The position numbers were made by a program, and so were the translations under genes. A stretch of 6,710 nucleotides of DNA from Pelotomaculum sp. UBA1371 (GTDB lineage Bacteria; Bacillota; Desulfotomaculia; Desulfotomaculales; Pelotomaculaceae), in contig DBRJ01000015.1 of the NCBI GenBank assembly GCA_002305915.1, positions 1-6,710 on the forward strand, read 5' to 3'. Of the stretch, positions 5,894-6,710 are shown one piece after another. The notes under the pieces were generated by a model, which did no database searches, had not been told where the DNA came from, and saw only the letters and a program-made list of their open reading frames with translations. The first letter of the stretch is position 1, and every line of letters begins with the position of its first letter.

Positions 5894-5981
5894 TGTATTT
5901 ATTGTTTAACACATATCACCCGGTGGAGCTAAGGCCGCACTAAATCATTTTTCTACCCCCTTCATAAATAATAAGGCCTTT

Positions 5982-6001
5982 TATTTATCGTTCGATAAAT
6001 A
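5982..6001. promoter_or_regulatory. Operator-like dyad upstream of the OsmC gene
   Basis: A perfect dyad, TATTTATCG-TT-CGATAAATA, about 104 bases before the OsmC start. It matches the dyad at the tetR promoter at 16 of 20 positions, including the core TATCGTTCG. A weak promoter fits around it on the minus strand (-35 TTTACT at 6006-6011, 16-base spacer, -10 GATAAA at 5984-5989), so a bound repressor would block it. The promoter part is tentative; the dyad itself is clear. Confidence 0.6.
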
Positions 6002-6018
6002 CTGGAGTAAAAAAAATA

Positions 6019-6609
6019 CTATTTAACAGCGCTTTTTTCAGCTAAAATTGCTCCGTATTCAAAAATCATATAAATTTCCGACCTTATTTGTTCCTCTGGA
6101 ATGTCCTCATTAATCAGCACCAGCTTATTGACCATATTTTCAAGTAACCTCATAAATATACTGACCAACAGCTCACAGGCATGAGACTGTCCCCAATATT
6201 TTCTGAGCAAGTTCCTGCTGTATTCTATCCTTGATTCTTCCCACTGTTTCAGCTTAATTTGTATTTCAGTATTCCCCTCGGTCCGCATCCAGGCCTTCAG
6301 GGCTAATTTATATACAGATTTTTCGTATTCTGATAAATTTTTTCTTTGCAAAACATATTGGGTGTATATTTCCTTAATGTGTTCCTGCTTTGGCAGCTCC
6401 GACCTGAGCCTTTCATTAATCCGGACAAACTCCACGTAGGCAATTTCTTCATATAAGTCGTTTTTATTTTTAAAATAGTAATAAAGCATTGGTAATGAGC
6501 ATCCAACGGCGTTGGCTATTTCCCTGATCGAAGTCCCGTAATACCCTTTTTCACTAAACAGCTCCACTGCCTTGACCATTATTTTTTCTTTCAGCGTGTT
6601 TTCTCTCAT
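6019..6609 (-). CDS. TetR/AcrR family transcriptional regulator
   Basis: 196 residues, the usual family length. The N-terminal TetR DNA-binding domain is clear: helix 1 with AVELFSEKGYYGTS (14-27) and the helix-turn-helix IREIANAVGCSLPMLYYYFKN (28-48), followed by KNDLYEEI. Residues about 55-190 are the helical ligand and dimer domain, which is too variable to name the ligand. The ATG at 6607-6609 has GAGGGT five bases upstream; the internal ATG at codon 11 lacks such a site. A near-consensus promoter and an operator-like dyad lie directly upstream, and a similar dyad lies before the OsmC gene, so it probably represses itself and osmC. The inducer may be an oxidant or a toxic small molecule; this is inferred only from the neighbour. 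Confidence 0.93.
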   Translation of the reverse strand: MRENTLKEKIMVKAVELFSEKGYYGTSIREIANAVGCSLPMLYYYFKNKNDLYEEIAYVEFVRINERLRSELPKQEHIKEIYTQYVLQRKNLSEYEKSVYKLALKAWMRTEGNTEIQIKLKQWEESRIEYSRNLLRKYWGQSHACELLVSIFMRLLENMVNKLVLINEDIPEEQIRSEIYMIFEYGAILAEKSAVK

Positions 6610-6614
6610 TGAAT

Positions 6615-6620
6615 ACCCTC
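6615..6620 (-). promoter_or_regulatory. Ribosome binding site of the TetR gene
   Basis: GAGGGT on the minus strand with a five-base spacer to the ATG at 6609; this supports the longer of the two possible starts. Confidence 0.7.
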
Positions 6621-6625
6621 GCGCT

Positions 6626-6645
6626 TATCTATCGTTCGTTAGGTA
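6626..6645. promoter_or_regulatory. Operator-like dyad at the tetR transcription start
   Basis: TATCTATCG-TT-CGTTAGGTA is an imperfect dyad (7 of 9 arm pairs around the TT centre, plus the outermost pair) directly downstream of the -10 box and over the expected start point. It shares 16 of 20 bases with the dyad at 5982-6001. The position is classic for TetR-family autorepression. Confidence 0.65.
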
Positions 6646-6646
6646 T

Positions 6647-6675
6647 ATTTTAGGACTATCCTTATTAATTGTCAA
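6647..6675 (-). promoter_or_regulatory. Sigma-A promoter of the TetR gene
   Basis: On the minus strand: a perfect -35 TTGACA (6670-6675), a 17-base spacer and a -10 TAAAAT (6647-6652, 5 of 6). Transcription would start near 6640, inside the operator-like dyad. Confidence 0.85.
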
Positions 6676-6679
6676 GTAT

Positions 6680-6693
6680 TTTCTGCACAGAAA
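6680..6693. repeat. Perfect 14-bp palindrome upstream of the tetR promoter
   Basis: TTTCTG-CA-CAGAAA lies just upstream of the -35 box of tetR. A GGGGGTG run follows on the + strand (6697-6703) and could be the ribosome binding site of a gene beginning beyond the window. The palindrome may be an operator for that gene or for tetR; no regulator can be named. Confidence 0.35.
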
Positions 6694-6710
6694 CACGGGG
6701 GTGAATTCCC

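Noticed and set aside
5940..5948. Two-codon frame (ATG ATT TAG) after a GGGGGT in the OsmC leader
   Set aside because: It looks like a start-stop element, but a G-run followed by ATG is easily accidental and there is no second regulatory sign.
1..6710. CRISPR array, tRNA, rRNA, transposase or DNA methyltransferase
   Set aside because: I saw no regularly spaced repeats, no tRNA cloverleaf with TTCRA arm, no transposase motif and no methyltransferase motifs (such as DPPY or PCQ) in any frame.

Overview
The window looks like a Bacillota (Clostridia-type) chromosome segment. The signs are strong AGGAGG-like ribosome binding sites, sigma-A-like promoters and moderately AT-rich housekeeping genes. 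This host call is an inference from style, not from a marker gene. The genes, left to right, are: the last 43 codons of an amidohydrolase-like gene (+); a 332-base stretch without genes; a two-gene operon on the minus strand (transcribed from about 5.2 kb down to 0.47 kb); a structured 398-base intergenic region; and an OsmC-family gene and a TetR-family regulator, both on the minus strand.

The centre of interest is the two-gene operon. The upstream gene (2994-5060) encodes a 688-residue McrB-type AAA+ NTPase with an N-terminal ScoMcrA-head-like domain, a MrcB_N (DUF3578)-like specificity domain and a full motor domain (Walker A, Walker B, McrB-like sensor/arginine-finger region). The downstream gene (465-2984) encodes an 839-residue DUF2357-type protein with a PD-(D/E)XK nuclease core and a C-terminal module of about 220 residues that may be PUA/EVE-like. 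The genes are 9 bases apart, and the second gene's ribosome binding site overlaps the first gene's stop codon. Together they look like a McrBC-class (type IV, modification-dependent) restriction/defence system: the first protein recognises the target and translocates, the second is the helical partner and nuclease. No methyltransferase is present, which fits type IV.

Base composition changes sharply inside the first gene. The N-terminal recognition part is AT-rich (28-47% GC in sampled lines), whereas the AAA+ part and the whole nuclease gene are GC-rich (53-63%). The break lies near 4080-4140, at the domain linker, which suggests that the recognition module was exchanged.

The OsmC/TetR pair forms a separate, apparently autoregulated stress-response unit. 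A 20-bp dyad lies over the tetR start region just downstream of a near-consensus promoter, and a 16/20-matching dyad lies upstream of osmC. Between osmC and the restriction operon are three stem-loops in 173 bases (5267-5439), of unknown role. They may be a terminator cluster, a structured RNA or a worn mobile-element remnant.
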